Made by a program: the position numbers and the translations under genes. Below are positions 9,801-16,754 of a stretch of 16,829 nt of DNA, piece after piece. The stretch lies in the NCBI GenBank assembly GCA_016946835.1, contig JACVTC010000586.1:1-16829 (forward strand). The letters run 5' to 3'. Position 1 is the first letter of the stretch; each line of letters begins with the position of its first letter. Below the pieces are notes generated by a model. The model made no database searches and was not told the DNA's origin. It worked only from the letters and a program-made list of their open reading frames with translations. The stretch is from Neocallimastix lanati (nom. inval.) (lineage: Eukaryota; Neocallimastigomycota; Neocallimastigomycetes; Neocallimastigales; Neocallimastigaceae).

Positions 9801-10463
9801 CTTAATTCCTTTAATACGTAACTCTTGGAAAAATAATGAATAATAAACTCTAATATCTAATAAGGTATATCTTTTCATATTGCTTAATTTTTTTTCTCGA
9901 CTTTTATTTGAAAATCTATAATGGATATCAATATTAGTGTATTCATTGTTTAAATCCACATAATTTTCATTCCCTAAATTATGGTAATCTAATTTAACCT
10001 TTTCACTTTTTTCTTTACTTCTTGTAGATTGCTTTAACATAATCTTTTTTAAATATACAATGTAACTATAATCGGTAAACATCTCCAGAGATTGAAATTT
10101 TCCCTTTTCATTACATTCCTTATACTCAATATGATCCTCCTTATAAACAAAAAAAGGAGTACAAAATATCTCTTGTGAAATAATCACTTTTTCAATCCCA
10201 TCTACAACGAATATTCCGTCGATTGGTGCTGGTATTTTAATTTCATAATCATCATGAATTAATGATATATAGTATGTCTTTTTCTCTACCATCAAATGAT
10301 CATACTCTACCTCTGGAATAGAAATAGTTAAAGGATTTAATTTAGGTAGCTTTTTTTCTAAAAATACTTTAATATCATACAACTTTTTTATAAATAATTT
10401 ATCTATATTAGCATAGACATTATATTGATTTATAAATTTTGCCAAATAATTATTCTCGCTCAT
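6894..10463 (-). CDS. rpb2: DNA-directed RNA polymerase, second-largest subunit (RPB2 type), viral
   Basis: This 1189-residue protein is the RPB2/beta-type subunit of a multisubunit RNA polymerase, close to the family's usual 1150-1250. Landmarks in order: the N-terminal [18 protein letters not shown] region (81-98); [10 protein letters not shown] (841-850), the fork region that precedes the active centre; [12 protein letters not shown] (959-970), the NTP-contacting loop; [21 protein letters not shown] shortly after it; and [12 protein letters not shown] (1107-1118), the switch/clamp-binding motif. The C-terminal zinc ribbon is reduced: C1145 and C1148 are followed by adjacent C1156-C1157. 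An Asn/Ser/Asp insertion (about 500-570) contains 12-residue repeats. Most RPB2 proteins read SRHGQKG where this has SRYAQKG. It is not fused to an RPB1 part. Its start codon overlaps that of the divergent UDG gene, so its promoter must lie in UDG coding DNA. It would serve virus-encoded cytoplasmic transcription. Confidence 0.97.
   Translation of the reverse strand: [1189 protein letters not shown]
8838..8931 (-). repeat. 36-bp tandem repeat in RPB2
   Basis: Two identical 36-bp units (8838-8873 and 8874-8909) are followed by a partial third (8910-8931) with one change. They encode the 12-residue unit [12 protein letters not shown] (about residues 510-542) in a low-complexity insertion. Copies identical at DNA level indicate recent expansion; the unit length keeps the frame. 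Confidence 0.9.
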
Positions 10464-10464
10464 G
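10461..10464. promoter_or_regulatory. Overlapping start codons of divergent RPB2 and UDG genes
   Basis: The palindrome catg holds both start codons: minus-strand ATG at 10461-10463 for RPB2 and plus-strand ATG at 10462-10464 for UDG. There is no intergenic DNA, so each 5' leader and promoter must sit inside the other gene's first codons. Neither gene has a good later start: the next RPB2 Met is residue 58 and UDG homology begins at residue 2-3. Confidence 0.85.
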
Positions 10465-11079
10465 TCATGGAATGATTTCTTTATTAAAAATTCAAAATTA
10501 ATTAATCATATATTAAATCAGTTGAAAACAACGTATTACACACCACCTTTGGAACATATATTTGCTATTTTTAAGTATATACCATTGGAGAAAGTTAAAG
10601 TGGTGATGATTGGTGATGAACCCTACCAAAAATCATGTGATAGAAGCGATATTGCATTTGCAACACGAAATTCCACTCCTCCTCTTCTATTGAAGCGTAT
10701 ATTTCAAAATATGGAAAGTACGGTAACTTCTTTTAAACGACCAATAGATTACCATTTAGATCAATGGCTTAAAAATGGAATATTTTTATGCAATTTTTGT
10801 TTTACCCGTCCTGTAGTCGATACTATTCCTTTTCATTATTACCTTCTATGGGAACCGTTCATTAACAATTTAGTACAATATATCTCTAATCATCATTCTG
10901 TGGTTTTCTTATTATTTGGCTCTAAAGCCATTTCTTTACGTAAATCAATTAATGAAATAAAATCTTCGGTAGTCGAAGTTCCTCATCCAATCAATGAATA
11001 TACTAAATTTAAAAATTCAAAATGCTTCATTAAAGCAAGAGAACTTGCTGGTGAAATTGGTTTTACTTTTGAATGGTAA
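10462..11079 (+). CDS. ung: Uracil-DNA glycosylase, poxvirus D4-like, with altered catalytic motif
   Basis: This 205-residue protein has the family 1 UDG fold order and is about the size of poxvirus D4. Motif A is GDEPYQ at 51-56, where cellular enzymes have GQDPYH; the water-activating Asp position is E53 and the following His is Q56. The uracil-stacking Phe is kept (F66 in IAFAT), as is the uracil-recognising Asn (N111 in GIFLCNFCFTR). FLLFGSKAISLR (149-160) is the usual strand before the DNA-reading loop, and HP at 175-176 keeps the catalytic His. UDG removes uracil from DNA; in poxviruses the D4 protein also forms the polymerase processivity factor with A20 and contacts D5. Loss of the canonical Asp with a D5-like helicase nearby suggests a mainly structural role, though Glu may retain weak activity. 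The gene overlaps RPB2's start codon. Confidence 0.88.
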   Translation: MSWNDFFIKNSKLINHILNQLKTTYYTPPLEHIFAIFKYIPLEKVKVVMIGDEPYQKSCDRSDIAFATRNSTPPLLLKRIFQNMESTVTSFKRPIDYHLDQWLKNGIFLCNFCFTRPVVDTIPFHYYLLWEPFINNLVQYISNHHSVVFLLFGSKAISLRKSINEIKSSVVEVPHPINEYTKFKNSKCFIKARELAGEIGFTFEW

Positions 11080-11644
11080 AAACAGTGAAAATATTTGTAT
11101 ATATATATATATTTTTTTAATTTATTAATAATATTTTATAAATAAAATGTACAAAAATTATAAAATAATTAATAATAAATTTAATAATAAAAATATTTTT
11201 TTTAAAAACCAAAAACCAAAAACCAAAAAAAAAATATTTATATATATATTTATAAATGTTAAAGAAAATTTTATGTTAATAATTTTTTAAAATTTTAAAA
11301 TAACCAAATAAAAAATTGTATTATTTTATATATTTTTTTATTATAACTCAAAAATATTAAAAATTTTTTTTATAATCATAAAATAAAGGTATAATATATG
11401 AGTCATACATTTATAAATTGATATTTCTGTATTTCATATTTATTAATTAAAAAATAGAAAATAAAAATATTCATTTATTCATAATATTAAACATTTATTT
11501 ATATATTCGTAAATTGTGTATTCTTAAATTTTTTATAAATTTATTTTATAAAAATAAATATTTTTTAAATAAAATAGTAATGGAAAATATTTATACTTTA
11601 TATATACGAATATTAAGTATTTAAATTTATAAAAAAAAATTATT
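11080..11644. other. Intergenic A+T-rich spacer before the capping enzyme gene
   Basis: 565 bp of A/T runs, including an AT dinucleotide run just after the UDG stop and the (AAAAACC)3 tract listed separately. It should contain the capping-enzyme promoter; I cannot point to a specific element. No open frame or RNA fold stands out. Confidence 0.6.
11204..11224. repeat. (AAAAACC)3 heptamer microsatellite
   Basis: Three perfect copies of the heptamer aaaaacc, the only C-containing tract for some distance. The strand bias resembles some telomere-like repeats, but three copies are too few to support that. Confidence 0.6.
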
Positions 11645-14509
11645 ATGAATTCATTTATACCATCTATTAATTATTCGTCATTAGAAAAACAAAATAGTTT
11701 ATTTGATATTTTAGAATATATATATGAACAAATAAACATTATTAAAAGTAATTCTTTTTTCAATGATAAAATTTGTAGTTTTGAATTAGAATTTAGACTT
11801 CGTAGAAAATATGTGAATATAGATTTAAAAGATTTTCTTAATGAAAATTCTTGTCAATATTCTGAATTTTCTTACAATGAAAATTCAAAAACACGATATA
11901 GAATTATATGTAGTTCGACTTATCCATGTACTGAAAATGAGAACGAAAACGAAACGACAATAACTCCAACTCCACAAAATGAGTTCCAGTTTATGGATAT
12001 TTCTAAATTTTTAAATTATTTAGAAATCAATAAAGACCAAGAAATTACAGAAACCCTAAATAATCATATGGAATATACTAAAAAAATTACCATGATGACA
12101 TTTTATTATTTTATATTTAAAATTAATCTTAGTATCGAAGTATTGTTAGATTCATCACAAATTAAAAGGTATTTAAAAATTGAAGACAAAAGTAAAATTG
12201 AAAGTAAAAACATAATTAAAAGTGGAAATAGTAAAAATATTAAAATAGAAATATTAAATCAAAGTAATTATAAATATGAAAATATTTCCAATAAAAATGA
12301 TAACAACAATAATGACAGTATATTCAATAAAGACAGTGTATTCAATAATGACAGTATTATCAATAAAGACAGTGTATTCAATAATGACAGTATTATCAAT
12401 AAAGACAGTGTATTCAATAATGACAGTATTATCAATAATGACAATAATTTAAAAACAGAAAGCAAGTACATTAAAAAGAATAAATCAGAAAAAGAGATCA
12501 CAGAATATGCAATATATAAAGAAATGAACGATATAGATGCAAAATTTTCATTATCTATTTTAAAATATATTACACCTATTGCTAAGAAAAGACGATCTTT
12601 TATGATGAAAAATGGTGCTCGTATTGATATGACAGTTTTTGATGATAAGAATCAATTAGAAATTGAATTTATGAATAATACTTATCTTGAAAAAGATAAT
12701 ATTATGAATATGATTCATTCGATTATGGTATCGTTAGATTGCTCAAATTTCATTCTGGATTATTTATTTTTCTTGATGCCAAATTATGAATTTCAGAAAC
12801 CAATCACTCCTTCGTTAGATATTTTATATAAAGAAGCAAAAAATTTAATAAACGATACATTTTATGTAGCGGCTAAAACGGATGGATTTCGTCGATTAAT
12901 AATCATAATAAATAATTTGATGTTTAGTATTTCAGAAAACTTTCATGTAGAATATATTTGTCAAACAAAGGCCGATAATCATATGGTATTAGATTGTGAA
13001 TACCTCGATGGTAAATTCATTCCGTTTGACTTAATTTATTATAATGATGAAGATTTGAGACATAAATCTTATTCCGATAGAATAAATATTATGAACGCTA
13101 TTAACTTTGAAGAATTCAATAACAAAATAATAAAAAAAAATATTACTAAATGTTCCTCTTTTTCGGAATTACAAAATTTCATAATTTCGTTTAATAAATT
13201 TGACAATCCATCTATACCAAATGACGGTATCATTATTACAAATGGACAATCATCCTATTACGACAATGTAAAAGTTTATAAAATTAAAACTAGAAATACA
13301 GTAGATCTACGATTTAATGGAAGATACTTTTATGCTCGAGATCATTTAATTAAAAAATCAACAGTAAATTTACCATTTTCGGAATATAAAGAAGTTTGCC
13401 TACGCTATCATCAACATAAAAAATTTTATTCAACAAAAAATATTAAAGATGTTCCAAATAATAAAAATAATAATAGAAATAATAACAAAAATAATAATAA
13501 CAAAAGTAATACAGAAATAATAGATAATAAATTTTATTGTTATTATTATCGTAAACAAGTTGAAATGATTAATGATGTACCAACCAAAACACGTGTTGTT
13601 ACTTATCATTTAGTCAGAGAAAAAAAAGTCCCATTCATTGTGGAAATTAATTTAGACAACAATTCATTCGTTAAAGAGCGGAAAGACAAATATACTTCTA
13701 ATAGCATAAACACCTTTAATAGTATACTAATTGCTTCCTACCAAAAAGTAAATCTTGAAATATTTACACCTTCTTCAACTGTTTTAATGCGTAAATATCA
13801 CAACATCATTAAGCAAAATATTCTTCATAAATACAAAGGTAATCTATTAGATATAGGAACAGGAAATGGTGGTGATCTTCACAAGTGGAAAAATTTCCGT
13901 AAAATTGTTTGTGTCGAACCTGACCATGAAAAAATAAAAGTTTTGAAAGAACGTATTTCTAAATCTGAAATTCGTAATCGTATCTCAATACTTCAAAATA
14001 CCATCCAGAATGTAGAATTAAAAGATATTTATGATGTTGCTACTTGCTTTTTCGCTCTAAATGATTTCACCTACACTAATATTTCTAGAATGCTCAGTAA
14101 TATATCTAAAAATATAAATGGAATTTTTTGCTTAATATTTTTTGACTATAATTTATTTTCAGACGATATTGATTCATCCTCCATCACTTATAAACAATGT
14201 ATCCAAACAGAAATTAACCAATTTAAGGATATCATAGATAAGACTTCACATATTTACTTATTAAGTTCACTTAGATATGCTCATTCAGAATGTGATAATA
14301 TTATGTATATCAATATTACAGATTCTTATGTCATTAATCATTATGAATGCGCTATTAATAGTATACGAGTTAAAGAAATATTTGTAAAATACGGATTTAA
14401 AATTTTAAATGAATATAATGTTGATCTTTTTCCGTTCCTTGATAAGTCACAAATTTCATATACATCAAATATCAAAGTTATTGAATTTTCAAATATCAAC
14501 GAATTTTAA
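11645..14509 (+). CDS. mRNA capping enzyme: triphosphatase-guanylyltransferase-N7-methyltransferase, viral
   Basis: One 954-residue chain carries all three cap-forming activities. Residues 1-345 are a tunnel-type metal-dependent RNA triphosphatase: FELEFRLRRK (46-55, E47 and E49) and the paired C-terminal glutamates in LEIEFM (338-343). The guanylyltransferase follows: KTDGFRRL with the GMP-accepting K411, LDCEYLDG (449-456), NDGIIIT (526-532) and YKIKTRNTVDL (545-555). The methyltransferase spans about 700-954 with the SAM loop LLDIGTGNGGDLHKW (734-748), the acidic VEPD (757-760) and CFFALNDF (801-808). Poxvirus D1 and asfarvirus NP868R have the same order; fungi use separate proteins. Low-complexity insertions lie at about 216-270 (12-residue repeats) and 604-622 (Asn/Lys). 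The ATG at 11645 is the first in frame. It would cap viral transcripts made by the RPB2-containing polymerase. Confidence 0.95.
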   Translation: MNSFIPSINYSSLEKQNSLFDILEYIYEQINIIKSNSFFNDKICSFELEFRLRRKYVNIDLKDFLNENSCQYSEFSYNENSKTRYRIICSSTYPCTENENENETTITPTPQNEFQFMDISKFLNYLEINKDQEITETLNNHMEYTKKITMMTFYYFIFKINLSIEVLLDSSQIKRYLKIEDKSKIESKNIIKSGNSKNIKIEILNQSNYKYENISNKNDNNNNDSIFNKDSVFNNDSIINKDSVFNNDSIINKDSVFNNDSIINNDNNLKTESKYIKKNKSEKEITEYAIYKEMNDIDAKFSLSILKYITPIAKKRRSFMMKNGARIDMTVFDDKNQLEIEFMNNTYLEKDNIMNMIHSIMVSLDCSNFILDYLFFLMPNYEFQKPITPSLDILYKEAKNLINDTFYVAAKTDGFRRLIIIINNLMFSISENFHVEYICQTKADNHMVLDCEYLDGKFIPFDLIYYNDEDLRHKSYSDRINIMNAINFEEFNNKIIKKNITKCSSFSELQNFIISFNKFDNPSIPNDGIIITNGQSSYYDNVKVYKIKTRNTVDLRFNGRYFYARDHLIKKSTVNLPFSEYKEVCLRYHQHKKFYSTKNIKDVPNNKNNNRNNNKNNNNKSNTEIIDNKFYCYYYRKQVEMINDVPTKTRVVTYHLVREKKVPFIVEINLDNNSFVKERKDKYTSNSINTFNSILIASYQKVNLEIFTPSSTVLMRKYHNIIKQNILHKYKGNLLDIGTGNGGDLHKWKNFRKIVCVEPDHEKIKVLKERISKSEIRNRISILQNTIQNVELKDIYDVATCFFALNDFTYTNISRMLSNISKNINGIFCLIFFDYNLFSDDIDSSSITYKQCIQTEINQFKDIIDKTSHIYLLSSLRYAHSECDNIMYINITDSYVINHYECAINSIRVKEIFVKYGFKILNEYNVDLFPFLDKSQISYTSNIKVIEFSNINEF
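12329..12436 (+). repeat. 36-bp tandem repeat, three perfect copies, in the capping enzyme
   Basis: Three identical units (12329-12364, 12365-12400, 12401-12436) encode KDSVFNNDSIIN three times (residues 229-264), with a diverged partial copy just before. It lies in a linker inside the triphosphatase region. Perfect DNA identity indicates recent expansion. Confidence 0.95.
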
Positions 14510-14943
14510 ATATTTATTTTTATTTAATTTTAAAGTATTTTTAATTTTATTTTAAAAAGAATAATTCTAATATTTATATTTATATAATATTTTCTTTTAA
14601 TTTACCCTGTTACGTTTAGAATTAAAAAATTTTAAAAAATTATTAAAATTAAAAAAAAAATATTATAAATTTAATAATTTAATAATATATTACAATTTAT
14701 ATAATTATTACTATAATAATTATTTTTTTTTAAAAAAGAAGAAAAAAATTATTTTTAAAATTTATTAAATTTTATATATATAACTATATATTTTATAATA
14801 TAAATATAAATAATACAATAATAATTAATCATATAATTAAAAAATTAATTATACAAATAGATAATTTTGATTTTTATATTTCAATATTTAAAAATTTTAG
14901 ATAGAAAAGTGTATTATTTTATATTTAATTTTTTTCAATAAAG
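14510..14943. other. Intergenic A+T spacer behind the capping enzyme
   Basis: About 430 bp of A/T runs. A short mixed-base stretch (ttaccctgttacgtttag, about 14601-14618) stands out slightly but has no evident fold or frame. If the viral block is integrated, its right border may lie here or in the next 450 bp. Confidence 0.5.
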
Positions 14944-15046
14944 CTGTAAAGCGGAAACAATATCCGTCTATGCGAAAGCATACCGAGGTATTATGGCTAC
15001 TTTAATATTCCCATACTTTGAGAAGACTAAAGAGCGGTACTTACAG
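14944..15046 (+). ncRNA. Candidate structured RNA, about 103 nt, unknown family
   Basis: This patch is roughly 40% G+C in intergenic DNA near 10%, a strong sign of an RNA gene in so A+T-rich a genome. It has no useful reading frame but nested complementarity: closing stem CTGTAA (14944-14949) with TTACAG (15041-15046); hairpin GCGGA (14951-14955) / TCCGT (14963-14967) with a 7-nt loop; hairpin TATGC (14969-14973) / GCATA (14978-14982) with a GAAA tetraloop; stem CCG (14983-14985) / CGG (15035-15037) enclosing TATGG (14992-14996) / CCATA (15011-15015) and CTTT (15016-15019) / AAAG (15029-15032). The GNRA loop reads as GAAA only on the plus strand, which sets the orientation. I could not match it to tRNA, 5S, U1-U6, group I/II introns, TPP riboswitch or hammerhead signatures. 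Host or viral origin is open. Confidence 0.55.
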
Positions 15047-15408
15047 GAATTAAAAATAAATATTACATATATATTTATCGTTAATCAATTTATTTTTTAA
15101 AATCAAACATGGGACAAAGTTGAACAAAATAAAATAGAATAAAAAATAAAATAATGAAAATAATTGATTTGATATAACAATATTTTTTTTTCTAATATTT
15201 ATTATTTATTAATTTTATTAATTATTAAATAATAATTATATTAAACTTTTAAAAAAAGTAATTTTTAATTATTATATTTATAATGATATTTATTAATATT
15301 TATACATTAATTTTTAAAAAATATGATTATGTGCAAGTTAATAGATAAATTTTTTTTATTTAAAGATATTAAATCATTATAAATTTAATAATAATTTTTA
15401 ACTATTAA
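15047..15408. other. Spacer between the candidate RNA and the CBM18 gene
   Basis: About 360 bp, mostly A/T runs. One small mixed patch, acatgggacaaagttgaac at 15107-15125, lies some 60 bp after the candidate RNA and might be part of a longer transcript, but I see no partner strand for it. The region is also the 3' flank of the minus-strand CBM18 gene. Confidence 0.5.
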
Positions 15409-15984
15409 TTACCAACATTTACCGTATCTTGATTGGCATCCAGAATCACAGTAGGCACTGGATTTACCACAATATCCATATTTACTACAACAATAATTAC
15501 GTTTACACATATATATTCCATCCTTCTTAGAGCCACACTTATCACTAGACAATATAGTTGGAATGCTTTGTTTTTTTGAGTTAGTTTTTGTTTTTTTCGG
15601 TTTTTCTTCCATTTCCTTTCTCATGTCGTCGTAGATTGAATTAGTTTCCATATCCTTTCTCATATCATCATAGATTGGATTAGTTTCCATATCCTTTCTC
15701 ATATCATCATAGATAGGGTTATCTTCCATTTCCCTCCTCATATCATCATAGATTGGATTGTTTTCTAAATCCTTTCTCATGTCATCGTAGATTGGATTGT
15801 TTTCTAAGTCCTTTCTCATGTCATCAAAAATTTTTGAATTAAAGTCATTATCCCAACGTGATCTTTTAGTTAACTTAGTTTCGTGTTCTTCATTAAAATT
15901 ACCTTCAGCATTAGATGGTAAATTGATACAATAAATCGCATTAATAGTTAATAGAAATGAAAATAAAAACTTTAGAAATTTCAT
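15409..15984 (-). CDS. Secreted repeat protein with a C-terminal hevein-type chitin-binding domain (CBM18)
   Basis: 191 residues. A signal peptide (MKFLKFLFSFLLTINAIYC, 1-19) targets it for secretion. Next comes a short acidic region with a dibasic site (K40-R41) that a Kex2-type protease could cut, then six contiguous 13-residue repeats (52-129) of the type IYDDMRKDMETNP, a Lys/Ser-rich linker (130-148) and a chitin-binding type 1 domain (150-190). The domain has eight cysteines (150, 160, 165, 166, 172, 179, 183, 190) in hevein order, with CCSKYGYCG and the aromatic residues that line the sugar site. It should bind chitin or chito-oligomers at the cell wall or outside it. No catalytic domain is present. 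This is a host-type gene; CBM18 proteins are frequent in chytrid-like and anaerobic fungi. Start chosen because the signal peptide begins at this Met. Confidence 0.9.
   Translation of the reverse strand: MKFLKFLFSFLLTINAIYCINLPSNAEGNFNEEHETKLTKRSRWDNDFNSKIFDDMRKDLENNPIYDDMRKDLENNPIYDDMRREMEDNPIYDDMRKDMETNPIYDDMRKDMETNSIYDDMRKEMEEKPKKTKTNSKKQSIPTILSSDKCGSKKDGIYMCKRNYCCSKYGYCGKSSAYCDSGCQSRYGKCW
15598..15831 (-). repeat. Six 39-bp tandem repeats in the CBM18 gene
   Basis: Exactly 6 x 39 bp = 234 bp, each encoding I(Y/F)DDMR(K/R)(D/E)(M/L)E followed by three variable residues ending in P or S. Neighbouring units differ at only a few bases, such as atatcatcatag versus atgtcatcgtag, so they arose by tandem duplication followed by slight drift. 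Confidence 0.95.
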
Positions 15985-16100
15985 TTTTACTAATAATTTT
16001 ATTTATTTTTTTTTTAATTTTTTTGAATAATAAATTTTGTAATTTTCATTTTAAATTAATAGTTAATTTAAAGTATGTAATACATCAGAGTCATTTAAAC

Positions 16101-16108
16101 TTTATAAA
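16101..16108 (-). promoter_or_regulatory. Possible TATA box of the CBM18 gene
   Basis: tttataaa reads as a TATA-like element on both strands and lies about 120 bp upstream of the minus-strand ATG at 15984, beside an unusually mixed-base stretch (16078-16110). In DNA this A+T-rich the match alone is weak evidence. Confidence 0.25.
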
Positions 16109-16492
16109 AGAAAGATATTCAAACTAATTAATTTTTATTTATTATATTTAAATTTTAGATATTATTTAAATGATACATTTTTAAAATCAGAAAAAGAAAA
16201 AAAATTAATGTAAAACAATACAACATAAAATATATAATATATAATATAGTTAATATTTAGCATATGCAAATAATAAAATATAAAGATATTTTTTATTCGT
16301 GAAATAAACAGTTCCAAATAACATTAGCCTGACTAAAAGGCAATTTAAAATATAAAATTCTACAATACTATATAATGTTAATAAACAAATATTATATATA
16401 TAACTTTATTTTTCAATTTGTATCTACATGATGCTAATTAATTAGGATTATAATAAATATATAATATTTATTTTCAAATTCAATAATGTAAG

Positions 16493-16515
16493 AAAAAAAA
16501 AAAAAAAAAAAAAAA
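16493..16515. repeat. Poly-A tract of about 23 bases
   Basis: The longest single-base run in the window. It has no target-site duplication or coding remnant beside it that I can see, so it is listed only as a homopolymer. Confidence 0.8.
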
Positions 16516-16716
16516 TTAAAAAACGTTTTAAAAAATCATTAAAGTCTATTTTTTTTTTAATTTATTTTCAAATATTATTTCACTATTTTTTATTTTTTAT
16601 TTTTTTTAACATTTATTTGCTAAATAATATTTTTATTTATATTTATTTTATATTTGAAATTTTTTTTATTAAATTTTTATTTAATATTTTTATATTCAAA
16701 ATTTAATATTACATTT

Positions 16717-16718
16717 TA

Positions 16719-16754
<36 letters not shown>

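Noticed and set aside
10461-10464. Misannotated start for RPB2 or UDG rather than a true overlap
   Set aside because: Family-like sequence begins at residue 3 of UDG, and the RPB2 N-terminus reads as protein from the first residues with no other Met until residue 58, so the overlap is the simpler reading.
12268-12501. Minus-strand frame of Leu/Ser/Ile repeats opposite the capping enzyme
   Set aside because: Antisense reading of the three perfect 36-bp repeats; no independent protein features.
1-14509. Cytoplasmic linear plasmid (killer-plasmid type) instead of an NCLDV
   Set aside because: Such plasmids also carry a fused capping enzyme and RNA polymerase genes, but their DNA polymerase is protein-primed and their RNA polymerase subunit organisation is reduced or fused. 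Here the polymerase has delta/NCLDV-type motifs, RPB2 is free-standing, and a D5_N-type SF3 helicase and a D4-like UDG are present.
14944-15046. Known RNA families for the structured patch: tRNA, U4 or U6 snRNA, group I intron core, hammerhead, TPP riboswitch
   Set aside because: It has no T-loop consensus, no ACAGAGA, no P7 strand pair with a downstream partner, no CUGAUGA core and no thiamine-box sequence. CCGAGG and GAGAAGACUA recall parts of U4 and of group I or U6 RNAs, but the surrounding structure does not fit.
14944-15046. A short minus-strand intron, with GTAAGT near 15040 and TTTACAG near 14945
   Set aside because: The splice-like ends come from the complementary strands of the closing stem, and there is no coding exon on either side for the intron to join.
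16493-16515. Poly-A tail of a retroposed element
   Set aside because: No coding remnant, no target-site duplication and no element boundary can be seen; homopolymer runs are common here.
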